Shown here piece after piece: positions 27,129-35,737 of a stretch of 64,000 nucleotides of DNA. The stretch is taken from assembly GCA_964649825.1 (NCBI GenBank), contig CAZYQW010000138.1, positions 1 to 64,000 of the forward strand, written 5' to 3'. This stretch comes from CAZYQW01 sp964649825. GTDB taxonomy: Bacteria > Planctomycetota > B15-G4 > JADJEK01. How positions within the stretch are numbered: the first letter of the stretch is position 1; each line of letters opens with the position of its first letter. The position numbers and the translations under genes are program-made. Below the pieces are notes generated by a model that was not told where the DNA came from, searched no databases, and saw nothing but the letters and a program-made list of their open reading frames with translations.

Positions 27129-29105
27129 TCAGGCGCCGGGCTCCGCGGCTCGCGCATCGACCGCGCGCGCTCGTTTCCTCGCGGTGAGGTATGCCTCGAT
27201 GATCGCGATGGCCCAGACGAGCGACCCCGCCCCAATGTCCTCGCTCGCGGTGAACGCGACCAGCGCCCCGAGGAAGAAGATCATCGCCTTCCACATCTGC
27301 GCGTTGACGAGCTGTCCGAGCCCCGGGCCGAACATGCCGGCGACCGCGGGGACGAACGGCGACAACGGACGGTCCCCCGAATGGAGCGGACGCGTCGCGC
27401 CGAACCGCTCGCCGAGCACCTTCCGCGTGCGTCGCAGGAGCTTCTTCCTCACCTTCACGCGCGACTCGCGGAAGACGCCGGTGCCGGACAACAGGTCGTG
27501 CAGGGTCTCGCCCTTGCGCGTCATGAAGCACGCAAGGACGTCGAGCCCCACGACCGCGATGAGGACCTTCAGGATCAAGTCGACCGCGTTCGCGGCGACC
27601 TTGACGTCGAGGCCGAACAAGTCCACGGCCGCGAGGAGGTCGCGATGGCCGACCCGCCCGATGATCCAGGTGAGGAGAAGCGCGGTCGGTAGCAGGAAGA
27701 GCGTCCGGGCCAGTGCCGTGAACAACCCCGGTCCGCTTCCGTTGGTCCGGGCCACGCGAAGGCGAAAGAACCGCTTGCCGAGCGAACGGCCGCCGAATCC
27801 ATCGCCGAGGGCCATGTAGGCGACGATCACGACGAACAGCGCGAGCACGTCCTCGACCTCGCCGGGGATCAACCGGAGCACCAACGCTCCCACACCGACC
27901 GCGACGCCGCTGTCGAGCAGCACGGCGAAGCCACGTCGAACGCGCGACGCGCGGTGCAGCCGAACTCGTCCCTCATCCTCGTCGTCGACGATCGGCGACG
28001 GGCTCGACATGCCGGCTCGCCCGGATGCGCTCTCGGATGGTGCGGTGACCGGCTCGCCGCTGGACACCGCGACGAGGTCGTCGATCAGGTCGTCGTAGTC
28101 CTGGTACCGCTTCTCGGGGTCCTTCGCCATGCAGCACATGATCACGCGCGCGAGCGGCTCCGGCACCGTCGAGTTGCGGCTCGTGAGCACCTCCGGGGCC
28201 TCGTTCACGTGACGCATGATGATCGAGACCGCACCCTCCGCCTGGAACGGCGGATCTCCGGCGAGAAGGTGGTAGAACGTCGCGCCGAGCGAGTAGATGT
28301 CGGAGCGCTCGTCGACCGGCTTGCCGAGGCCCTGCTCGGGCGAGAGGTAGAACGGCGTGCCGACGACGGCGCCCGTGACCGTCAGGCGGGACTCGGAGTC
28401 GACCGTCTTCGCGAGCCCGAAGTCGACGATGCGCAGGTTTCCCTCTCCGTCCACGAGCAGGTTCGTGGGCTTGACGTCGCGATGGATCAACCCGTGCTCG
28501 GCCGCGACGGAGAGCCCGACCGCTGCCTCCTTCATCAAATGAACGGCACGAGGCGGATCGAGCGGCCCGCGCTGTTCGAGGATCTCCTCCAAGTTCTGCC
28601 CGTCGATGAACTCCATCGCGAAGAACGGCAGGCCGTCCGCGGCGCCGCTGAAGAAGACCCGCGCGATGCGCGGGTCCGACAGCCGGGACAGCGCCTTCGA
28701 CTCGCGTTGGAACCGAGCCACGAAATCGGGTCGCTGCGCGAGCTCGGGCGAGAGGACCTTCAGCGCGACACGATCGCCTCTCTCGTCGTTCATGGCTTCG
28801 TAGACCGAGCCCATCCCGCCGCGACCGATGCGTCGTTGGATCCGATACGGTCCGAGCATCGTCCCCTCGGGCAGTCCGCGAAGCGCGGACTGCACCGTCA
28901 TCCCGACCGCCGACAGCACCTGGGTGGAGCGTACGACGGTCTCGCCGCCGGCCGGAACGGACGCGACCACCGAGACGTGGCGGCGTGGCAGGACGTTCTG
29001 CATGCTGCATCGCGGGCAGGCATGAGGCGTCCCGCGGCCGTCGTCATCGACGGTGAAACGCGCCCCGCAGGTGCAGACGATGTCGGCCGTCTCTCCCTCC
29101 TTCAC
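27129..29105 (-). CDS. Membrane Ser/Thr protein kinase with zinc ribbon, RDD and TM2-like parts
   Basis: The 658-residue protein has a zinc-ribbon-like start (C11, C13, C30, C33). A complete Hanks-type kinase domain follows at about 85-345: Gly loop IGRGGMGSVYEA, K116, HRD with D210, and DFG 228-230. After a linker comes an RDD-type membrane domain (about 385-535, GFGGRSLGKRFFRLRVAR). It ends with a TM2-like pair (PAVAGMFGPGLGQLVNAQMW). The kinase domain and zinc ribbon should be cytoplasmic. All catalytic residues are intact. The start codon is GTG, with only a weak purine site. It lies 15 bases after the FHA-sigma54 activator and is surely its operon partner; FHA domains bind phosphothreonine, so the kinase probably feeds that activator. 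Confidence 0.9.
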   Translation of the reverse strand: MKEGETADIVCTCGARFTVDDDGRGTPHACPRCSMQNVLPRRHVSVVASVPAGGETVVRSTQVLSAVGMTVQSALRGLPEGTMLGPYRIQRRIGRGGMGSVYEAMNDERGDRVALKVLSPELAQRPDFVARFQRESKALSRLSDPRIARVFFSGAADGLPFFAMEFIDGQNLEEILEQRGPLDPPRAVHLMKEAAVGLSVAAEHGLIHRDVKPTNLLVDGEGNLRIVDFGLAKTVDSESRLTVTGAVVGTPFYLSPEQGLGKPVDERSDIYSLGATFYHLLAGDPPFQAEGAVSIIMRHVNEAPEVLTSRNSTVPEPLARVIMCCMAKDPEKRYQDYDDLIDDLVAVSSGEPVTAPSESASGRAGMSSPSPIVDDEDEGRVRLHRASRVRRGFAVLLDSGVAVGVGALVLRLIPGEVEDVLALFVVIVAYMALGDGFGGRSLGKRFFRLRVARTNGSGPGLFTALARTLFLLPTALLLTWIIGRVGHRDLLAAVDLFGLDVKVAANAVDLILKVLIAVVGLDVLACFMTRKGETLHDLLSGTGVFRESRVKVRKKLLRRTRKVLGERFGATRPLHSGDRPLSPFVPAVAGMFGPGLGQLVNAQMWKAMIFFLGALVAFTASEDIGAGSLVWAIAIIEAYLTARKRARAVDARAAEPGA

Positions 29106-29120
29106 GCCGCCGCGGCCGGT

Positions 29121-30986
29121 TCAACCGTTCGGCGGCTCGAGTCCGTACAACTTGATCTTCTCGTAGATGTTCGTTCGGCCGATCCCGAGGATCTCCGCCG
29201 CCTTGGACTTGTTCCACCCGGTGGACTCGAGAATCTCACGAATGTGCTCCTTCTCGATCTCCTTCAGGCTCAGGGCCGCGGCCGATTTCGCCGAGGTGGT
29301 GGTCGGACCCCGCACGACTCGGTCCGGCAGGACGTCGTCCGCGTCGATCCTATCCGATCGGCTGAGGATCAGCGCCCGTTCCAATACGTTCCGCAGCTCG
29401 CGAACGTTCCCGGGCCATCGATACTCGCGAAGTCGCGCGATCGCGGCATCGGTCAACGTGGGTGCGGCGAGTCCGGACTCGCGCGCGAGCCGCTTCAAGA
29501 GATGCCGCGCGAGGAACGGGATGTCCTCGTCCCGCTCCGCGAGCGACGGGACCCGCAGCTCGATGACGCGGATGCGGAACAGCAGGTCGGCACGGAACGT
29601 CCCGTCCGCCACCGCTTGATCGAGGTCGCGGTTCGTCGCCGCGACGATCCTCGCGTCGGAGCGGATCTCCTTGCCGCCGCCGACTCGATAGAAGCGCTTC
29701 TCTTCGAGGATCCGCAGCAGCTTCACCTGGACCTCGATCGGGAGATCGCCGATCTCGTCCAGGAAAAGCGTTCCGTCGCGCGCCATCTCGAACCGACCGA
29801 TGCGTCGTTCGTTCGCGCCGGTGAACGCACCCTTCTCATGGCCGAACAGTTCGCTCTCGACCATGGTCGTCGGGATCGCGCCGCAGTTGACCGCGATGAA
29901 CGGTCCGTCCCGGCGGCGGCTCCAGTCGTGGATCGCCCGGGCGAACAGCTCCTTGCCCGTTCCAGTCTCGCCGGTGATCAGGATCGTTACGTCGGTCGAC
30001 GATGCGCGTCGCGCGACGTCCATCACGCTTTCGAGCGCAGCGGACTTCCCAACGATCTCGAGCCCACCCCTCGCCGCCGCTCGCAGCGAGCGGTTCTCGG
30101 CGATGACGAGCTCCTGTCGCCGCAGATTCTCGGCCGCGAGCGCGAGCTGACGCGCGACGAGGGTGACGAGCCGCAGCTCGGACTCGCCGACCCGCCGCGA
30201 CGAGGGGCCGGCCGAGAGATAGAGGGCGCCCGACGTCCGCCCCTGCACCGCGATCGGAGCGCAGAGGATCTTCGCGCCCTCGACCCCGACGAGGCTCGCC
30301 GCTCCCTTGAGCCGATCGTCCTCGCGCGGGTCGTTGGCGAGCACCGCCTCGCCGGTCTGGTAGACGTGCTCGATCACGGTACGGCTCGGTCGTCGTGACG
30401 CCCCGCCGGTCGTGACGCGTACGGCGGGCTCGGCGTTGGGGTCATCGCCGACCAGGACCGCTCCATCGTCCATCTGCAGGGTCTCGAGAAGCGCGTCGAG
30501 CGACTGTCGAAACAGGTCTTCCGGGGATCCCCCGGCGTTGATCGCGTCGATGACGCGGCACAGCGTCTTCAGATGATCGACGGCGCGACCGGAGGCGCCG
30601 AGGTCGACGGGGTACTCGGACTGCCGAGCGTTCAGGGCGATCTGGATCGTCTCCGCGCCCACGACCGGGGTCTGACGATTCCCCTCGTCGCTCGCGCCGC
30701 CGTTCACGCGGAAGAGGCATCGACCGACGAGGAACTCGTCCCCGGGACCGAGCACCGCCCCGCGTACGCGTTCGCCGTTGATGTAGGTACCGTTCGTCGA
30801 ACCGAGGTCCTCGAGCTCGAGCATGCCGTTCTTGACCGACAATCGACAGTGCCGGCGCGAGACGCCGTCCTCGTCGACGGCGATCTCGTTCTCGGGCGCG
30901 CGTCCGACGGTCGCTCCGTCCTGTACGTGGAAGACGAGCTCCCCATCCGGACGGTTCACCCAACGAAGGCGGAAGGTCTCGGTCAT
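29121..30986 (-). CDS. Sigma54-dependent activator with FHA and GAF-like sensor domains
   Basis: The 621 residues read FHA domain (1-96; phosphopeptide contacts at GRAPENEI 28-35, S43-R-R-H and GSTNGT 62-67), GAF-like domain (about 140-295), AAA+ sigma54 domain (about 312-550) and C-terminal Fis-type helix-turn-helix (about 575-618, AAEILGIGRTNIYEKIKLYG). Walker A is GETGTGKE 339-346, the sigma54 contact loop is GAFTGA 386-391 and Walker B is TLFLDEIGD 406-414. It should remodel sigma54 holoenzyme at target promoters when the FHA or GAF part receives a signal. The Ser/Thr kinase gene follows 15 bases downstream. No sigma54 promoter motif is evident nearby, so the targets are not visible here. 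Confidence 0.93.
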   Translation of the reverse strand: MTETFRLRWVNRPDGELVFHVQDGATVGRAPENEIAVDEDGVSRRHCRLSVKNGMLELEDLGSTNGTYINGERVRGAVLGPGDEFLVGRCLFRVNGGASDEGNRQTPVVGAETIQIALNARQSEYPVDLGASGRAVDHLKTLCRVIDAINAGGSPEDLFRQSLDALLETLQMDDGAVLVGDDPNAEPAVRVTTGGASRRPSRTVIEHVYQTGEAVLANDPREDDRLKGAASLVGVEGAKILCAPIAVQGRTSGALYLSAGPSSRRVGESELRLVTLVARQLALAAENLRRQELVIAENRSLRAAARGGLEIVGKSAALESVMDVARRASSTDVTILITGETGTGKELFARAIHDWSRRRDGPFIAVNCGAIPTTMVESELFGHEKGAFTGANERRIGRFEMARDGTLFLDEIGDLPIEVQVKLLRILEEKRFYRVGGGKEIRSDARIVAATNRDLDQAVADGTFRADLLFRIRVIELRVPSLAERDEDIPFLARHLLKRLARESGLAAPTLTDAAIARLREYRWPGNVRELRNVLERALILSRSDRIDADDVLPDRVVRGPTTTSAKSAAALSLKEIEKEHIREILESTGWNKSKAAEILGIGRTNIYEKIKLYGLEPPNG

Positions 30987-31053
30987 GAGACCCGACAGTA
31001 TGGAGTAAAGCGGGCCGAACGAGAACCGCCGAGGAACCGCGCCGCGTTCCCCC

Positions 31054-31344
31054 CTATTTCTTCTGCTTCCCGCAGACCTTGCAGACCTCCACGACCTTGG
31101 TGGTCCAGTACCCCGGCTTGACCTCGACCTCCTTGTAGATCGGCTTGCCGTCCTTGTCCTCGCCGACCTTGATCTTCTTGGTCTTCGGCGGGATCCACTT
31201 GTCCCGGACCTTCTTCGTGTCCCAGTTGTGCTTGTGGTCCGAACCTCGGATGAAGGCTGGCGCGCCCCCCGCGTCCGGCGGCGGCATGGCGGGGACGCTG
31301 GTGGCCAGCAGCATGAAGATCAGGGTCGTGATCGGGAATCGCAT
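31054..31344 (-). CDS. Small exported protein with C-terminal CxxC
   Basis: The 96-residue product has a signal peptide (RFPITTLIFMLLATSVPA) and a lysine-rich mature part: KKVRDKWIPPKTKKIKVGED, then KPIYKEVEVKPGYWTTKV. It ends in CKVCGKQKK, a CxxC that could bind a metal or form a disulphide. The family is not recognised. GGAG six bases before ATG 31344 fixes the start. The open frame to 31452 has no second signal. It is divergent from the sulfotransferase gene and 67 bases upstream of the FHA activator on the same strand, so a shared transcript is possible but not shown. Confidence 0.6.
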   Translation of the reverse strand: MRFPITTLIFMLLATSVPAMPPPDAGGAPAFIRGSDHKHNWDTKKVRDKWIPPKTKKIKVGEDKDGKPIYKEVEVKPGYWTTKVVEVCKVCGKQKK

Positions 31345-31549
31345 CCGTCTCTCCATTTCAGTGGCGTCGAACCATCGCTGCCGAGCCGGTCCGGTTCTGG
31401 GAGGCGTCGCACACCCCCCGAGCCGCCGGGCATCACACACGTGCCATACCAACCGACTCGGTGAGAAGGAGGCGCGCGCGTAATCACCTACCGAGTCGCT
31501 GGTTCTGGCGCCTCGCCGGAATTCGGCCGGATGCTCTTCGCCGGGCCAC

Positions 31550-31587
31550 CGTTAGGATCCGCTAACGACGCGGCGCGCGATCGTTAG
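31550..31587. promoter_or_regulatory. Three CGTTAG half-sites upstream of the sulfotransferase gene
   Basis: CGTTAG occurs at 31550-31555 and 31582-31587 on the plus strand and as CTAACG at 31562-31567. The first two make an inverted repeat with a 6-base spacer, and the latter two one with a 14-base spacer; the flanks CGTTAGGA repeat exactly. They lie 34-72 bases before ATG 31622, where an operator would be. The rest of 31345-31549 shows no gene. Confidence 0.35.
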
Positions 31588-31621
31588 GAATCCCCGACAG
31601 CGCCGTCCCGGACCCAGCTCG

Positions 31622-32506
31622 ATGATGGACCGTTCGCGAGAGATCTCCGCTGGCATGCTCGACGAGGATCCCGTCTTCATCGCCGGCATGCCTCGCACCG
31701 GGACGACGCTGCTCCGGCGCACGCTCGCCCGCCACCCGTCGTTCGCGGCCACGGACACGCGCGGACCGGAGACGTTCGTCTTCGCCCGACCCGATCGCCT
31801 GGCGAGCCTGCTCGAACCCGCGGGGGAACGTCTGTTCCACTACCTTCTCGATGACGAAGCCGCCGCGCGGGCGATCCTCGATCACATCGCTGCGATCCCT
31901 CCGGACGACGGGTTCGCGCCGCGGATCCGCATCTACTTCCACTTCGCGAAACAAGCCCGCGGCGTGCGGCGGCTGCTCGAGAAGACGCCGAGCCACGTCC
32001 ACCACCTCGACGAGATGAAGCGGACCTTCCCCCGTGCGAAGTTCCTCCTCTGCGTGCGCCATCCGGTGGAGATCTACGCGTCGATGCGCAAGCGCCACCA
32101 GAAGGCGAGCGGCCGGGGCGAAACCGCCGGCGCGAAGATGCGCTGGATGATCCAGAGTCCCGAGCAGTTCGGCCGATCGTTCGAGGAGTGGGTCGAGCTC
32201 ATCGAGCGAGGCGTCCGCGATCTGGGCGACGACGCGATCTCGATCGGATACTCCGAGCTGACCGATCGCCCGCGTGCGCTGCTCCCTCGCATCTGTGCGT
32301 TCCTCGATGAGCCGTACGAGGACTCGTGGTTCTTCGACGACGTCGACGTGAAGCGTGACGAGCTCGGCTCTCCGATTCCGTCGGGACGTATCGTGCCGAA
32401 CCCGTCGTCGTGGCGGGACTACGTGGACGAGGAGGAAGCAGCGGCGATCGAACGACAGGTCGCCGACTCGATGCGACGACTCGGATTCGCTCGGGTCACG
32501 AACTGA
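31622..32506 (+). CDS. Sulfotransferase-family protein
   Basis: The 294 residues carry the two PAPS-binding signatures of the family: the 5'-phosphosulfate loop FIAGMPRTGTTLLRRTL at about 19-35 and the 3'-phosphate site FLLCVRHPVEIYASM at about 140-155. RLLEKTPSHVHHLDEM lies between them, with the usual catalytic-base neighbourhood. It would move a sulfo group from PAPS to an unknown acceptor, probably a carbohydrate or lipid, in the cytoplasm or at the membrane. The start is the first of two adjacent ATGs; no ribosome site is clear. It is single, upstream of an ABC export set but separated by 44 bases with the export genes starting at their own ATG. Confidence 0.85.
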   Translation: MMDRSREISAGMLDEDPVFIAGMPRTGTTLLRRTLARHPSFAATDTRGPETFVFARPDRLASLLEPAGERLFHYLLDDEAAARAILDHIAAIPPDDGFAPRIRIYFHFAKQARGVRRLLEKTPSHVHHLDEMKRTFPRAKFLLCVRHPVEIYASMRKRHQKASGRGETAGAKMRWMIQSPEQFGRSFEEWVELIERGVRDLGDDAISIGYSELTDRPRALLPRICAFLDEPYEDSWFFDDVDVKRDELGSPIPSGRIVPNPSSWRDYVDEEEAAAIERQVADSMRRLGFARVTN

Positions 32507-32550
32507 CGGAGAGACGTTGTCGCGGAAGCGACCGCTTGCCCTTCGCTACG

Positions 32551-33312
32551 ATGGGCCGCGTGGGACCGACTGGATCCAACCACCGGGAATCGCCGCCTGC
32601 CCCTTCGACCTCGCTGGTCTTCCGGCTCGAAGGCGTCACGAAGGTCTACGCGATGGGAAACGTCGACGTGCACGCCCTGCGCGGCGTCGACCTCGACGTC
32701 GCGGAGCATGAACTGCTCGTCCTGCTCGGGCCGTCGGGGAGCGGGAAGTCGACCTTGCTGAACATCCTCGGCGGCCTCGACGTGCCGACGGCCGGGCGCG
32801 TCTCGTTCCGCGGCGAGGATCTGACGTCGGCAGACCGCGACCGGCTCACCGAGTTCCGGCGCAAGCACGTCGGGTTCGTCTTCCAGTTCTACAACCTGAT
32901 GCCGAGCTTGACCGCGCTCGAGAACGTCCAGGTCGTCACCGACATCGCGACCGACCCGCTCGCGCCGAAGGACGCGCTCGACATGGTCGGCCTGCGCGCC
33001 CGCGCCAACCACTTCCCGTCCCAGCTCTCGGGCGGCGAGCAGCAGCGGGTCGCGATCGCGCGCGCGATCGCGAAGCGGCCGGAGGTCCTCCTCTGCGACG
33101 AACCGACCGGCGCGCTCGACGTCGAGACCGGCCAGAAGGTCCTCGAGGCGATCCGGATCGCGAACCGCGAGCTCGGCGCCGCGACCGCGGTAATCACCCA
33201 CAATGCCGCGATCGCGCGCATGGCCGACCGCGTCGTCCGTATCGCCGACGGTCGCATCGCGCGGGTCGACGTGAACGCGTCGCCGGTCGCGCCGACCGAG
33301 ATCGAGTGGTGA
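32551..33312 (+). CDS. MacB/LolD-type ABC transporter ATPase
   Basis: The 253-residue protein has Walker A GPSGSGKS (60-67), Q-loop Q112, the ABC signature LSGGEQQRVAIARA from 159 and Walker B VLLCDEPTGALD (179-190), plus the H-loop ITHN. The sequence type is that of MacB/LolD/FtsE-family ATPases that pair with FtsX-like permeases. The permease follows four bases downstream. The frame is open to 32410 on a poor start, so ATG 32551 is chosen. No ribosome site is visible in front of it. It powers mechanotransmission-type export or lipoprotein handling; the cargo is unknown. Confidence 0.92.
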   Translation: MGRVGPTGSNHRESPPAPSTSLVFRLEGVTKVYAMGNVDVHALRGVDLDVAEHELLVLLGPSGSGKSTLLNILGGLDVPTAGRVSFRGEDLTSADRDRLTEFRRKHVGFVFQFYNLMPSLTALENVQVVTDIATDPLAPKDALDMVGLRARANHFPSQLSGGEQQRVAIARAIAKRPEVLLCDEPTGALDVETGQKVLEAIRIANRELGAATAVITHNAAIARMADRVVRIADGRIARVDVNASPVAPTEIEW

Positions 33313-33316
33313 CCGG

Positions 33317-35695
33317 ATGCGCGGCTTCCTCGCCCTCGACGTCAAGGCACTGCGCGACATCGGCCGCTTGAGGGGCCAGCTCGCCGCGATCGCGGTCGTG
33401 ATCGCGTGCGGCGTGGGCACGTACGTCGGAATGCGATCGACGATGCGCTCGCTCGACTCGACGCGCTCGCGCTACTACGCGAAGCAACGGTTCGCGGACG
33501 CGTTCGCGCGCCTGAAGCGCGCGCCGGAGCGCGTGGCCGCCGAGCTCGCGGCGATTCCCGGGGTCGCGACGCTCGAGACGCGAGTCGTAGCGGACGTCAC
33601 CTTGGACGTACCGGGCGTGACCGAGCCCGCCACCGGCCGCCTCGTCTCCCTTCCCGATCGCGGCGCGTCGACGTTGAACGCGGTCTGGATCCGCGGCGGT
33701 CGCTATCCGCAACCGAATCGCTCCGACGAGGTGCTCGTCGGCGAGGCGTTCGCGACCGCCCATCGTCTCACGCTCGGCGCGAGAATCGGTGCGCTCATCA
33801 ACGGCAAGCACGAGCTGCTTCGCGTCGTCGGCATCGCGCTCTCTCCGGAATACACGTACGCGGTCGCGCCCGGCGTCGTCATCCCCGACGACCGCCGCTT
33901 CGGCGTGTTCTGGATGCGCCGCGAAGCGCTCGCGGCCGCGTTCGACATGCGCGGGGCGTTCAACGACGTCTCGTTCGGCCTCGCGCGAGACGCGATCGCC
34001 GAAGCGGTGATCCACCGCGTCGACCACGTCCTCGATCGCTACGGCGGCTTCGGAGCCATCGCGCGGCGCGACCAGGCGTCCGCGTTCTTCCTGGAGAACG
34101 AGCTGTCGCAGCTCCGCACGTTCGCCTGGATCCTGCCGTCGATCTTCCTCGGGGTGGCCGCGTTCCTCCTGAACGTCATCGTCGGCCGCATCATCGCCGG
34201 CCAGCGCGAGCAGATCGCTGCGATGAAGGCGTTCGGCTATCGCGATCGCGAAGTCGGCGCGCACTACGCCAAGCTCGTCGGCCTCGTGCTCGCGGCGGGA
34301 ACGGGTCTCGGCCTGCTGCTCGCGTTCTGGATGGGCGAAGCGATGACGCGGCTGTACTCCGAGTACTATCGCTTTCCCGAGCTGCCGTTCGAGGCTGGCG
34401 CGCGAGACGTGCTCGAGGGTGTCGGCATCAGCGCCGCCGCCGCCGTCGCTGGGACGTTCGCCGCGATCCGAAGGACGGTGGACCTCGAGCCCGCCGTCGC
34501 GCTGCGCCCCGAGTCGCCGCCCGTCTACCGCCCGACGATCGTCGAACGCGTGGGCCTCGCCCGCTTCCTCCCGACGACCGCTCGCCTCGTCCTGCGAGAA
34601 GTGGAGCGAAAGCCCGCCCGCTCCGCGATGTCGGTGGTCGGCATCGGGCTGGCGATCGCACTCACCGTCTTGAACTCGTTCACGTTTGACTCGATCCAGC
34701 ACATGTTGAACGTGCACTACGGGCTCGGCCAACGGGAGGACGTGTTCCTCACGCTCCGGGAGCCGCGGACCCTCGACGCGCTCGTCGAGATCGAGCATCT
34801 GCCGGGAGTGCTCCACGCCGAACCGGCGCGCAACGTCCCGGTGCGGCTGCGGGCGGGCCACCGTTTCCGTTCCGCCACGATCACCGGCTTGACGCCGGAT
34901 GCACGGCTGACGTCGCTCTTGGACGCCGACCTTGCAGACGTCGCCATCCCGGCGGCGGGGCTCACGCTCTCGCGCAAGCTCGCCGAGTTGCTCGGCGTCG
35001 GCACCGGCGACCGCGTGCACGTCGAGGTGCTCGAGGGCCGGCGCCCTACGTTCGACCTGGAGGTCGCCCGCGTCGTCGAGTCGTTCGTCGGCCTCTCCGC
35101 CCACATGGAGCTGTCGGCCCTCTGCCGGCGCCTCGGCGAGGCCGATACGCTCGATGCGGCGCGACTCCTGATCGACGACCGGCGCCGCGACGAGTTGAAC
35201 GCCGCCGTCAAGGACACGCCCGCCATCGCTTCCGTCACGTCGCGCGACGACACGCTCGAGAACGTACGCCGGATGATCGACGAGAACCTCGGCACGTGGG
35301 TCATGATCAGCCTGTCCTACTCTCTCGCGATGTCGTTCGGCATCCTCTTCAACATCGCGAGGATCGCGCTGGCGGAGCGGGCACGCGAGCTCGCCAGCCT
35401 CCGCGTGCTCGGGTTCCGGCGCGGCGAGGTGAGCGCCATCCTCCTCGGCGAGCTCGGGCTCTTCGTCGCGGCAGCGATCCCGATCGGGCTCTTCCTCGGC
35501 CGCATCCTCGCCGAGGCGCTGGTTCGAACCCCCGGATTCGACAACGAGCAGTTTCGTCTCCCCCTCGTCATCTCTCCGGCCACGAACGCGCTCGCCGTGG
35601 CGACCGTCCTCGTCGCCGCGGCGCTGTCTGGATTCAGCGCTTGGCGCCGGCTCGACCGGATCGACATCGTGGAGGTCCTGAAGTCCCGTGACTGA
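33317..35695 (+). CDS. FtsX-like ABC transporter permease with two FtsX domains
   Basis: The 792-residue protein has a first membrane segment at about 15-33, a periplasmic region (about 35-270), an FtsX domain (about 270-385), a second membrane segment near 440 and a second periplasmic part. A final FtsX domain (about 665-785) contains SLRVLGFRRGEVSAILLGEL. That duplicated layout is found in DevC/MacB-like and AttFGH-type permeases. It is translated four bases after the ATPase gene. With the adaptor gene downstream it forms an export machine across the envelope. No outer-membrane channel gene is adjacent, so it would need one elsewhere. Confidence 0.9.
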   Translation: MRGFLALDVKALRDIGRLRGQLAAIAVVIACGVGTYVGMRSTMRSLDSTRSRYYAKQRFADAFARLKRAPERVAAELAAIPGVATLETRVVADVTLDVPGVTEPATGRLVSLPDRGASTLNAVWIRGGRYPQPNRSDEVLVGEAFATAHRLTLGARIGALINGKHELLRVVGIALSPEYTYAVAPGVVIPDDRRFGVFWMRREALAAAFDMRGAFNDVSFGLARDAIAEAVIHRVDHVLDRYGGFGAIARRDQASAFFLENELSQLRTFAWILPSIFLGVAAFLLNVIVGRIIAGQREQIAAMKAFGYRDREVGAHYAKLVGLVLAAGTGLGLLLAFWMGEAMTRLYSEYYRFPELPFEAGARDVLEGVGISAAAAVAGTFAAIRRTVDLEPAVALRPESPPVYRPTIVERVGLARFLPTTARLVLREVERKPARSAMSVVGIGLAIALTVLNSFTFDSIQHMLNVHYGLGQREDVFLTLREPRTLDALVEIEHLPGVLHAEPARNVPVRLRAGHRFRSATITGLTPDARLTSLLDADLADVAIPAAGLTLSRKLAELLGVGTGDRVHVEVLEGRRPTFDLEVARVVESFVGLSAHMELSALCRRLGEADTLDAARLLIDDRRRDELNAAVKDTPAIASVTSRDDTLENVRRMIDENLGTWVMISLSYSLAMSFGILFNIARIALAERARELASLRVLGFRRGEVSAILLGELGLFVAAAIPIGLFLGRILAEALVRTPGFDNEQFRLPLVISPATNALAVATVLVAAALSGFSAWRRLDRIDIVEVLKSRD

Positions 35696-35737
35696 CGCCC
35701 CGTCGCCGAAGACCGGTAGACTCGGCGTGGAACGCCC

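Noticed and set aside
33317..35695. Reading the ABC permease as a two-gene fusion.
   Set aside because: The duplicated FtsX layout is normal for this permease type and the frame is continuous without codon change.
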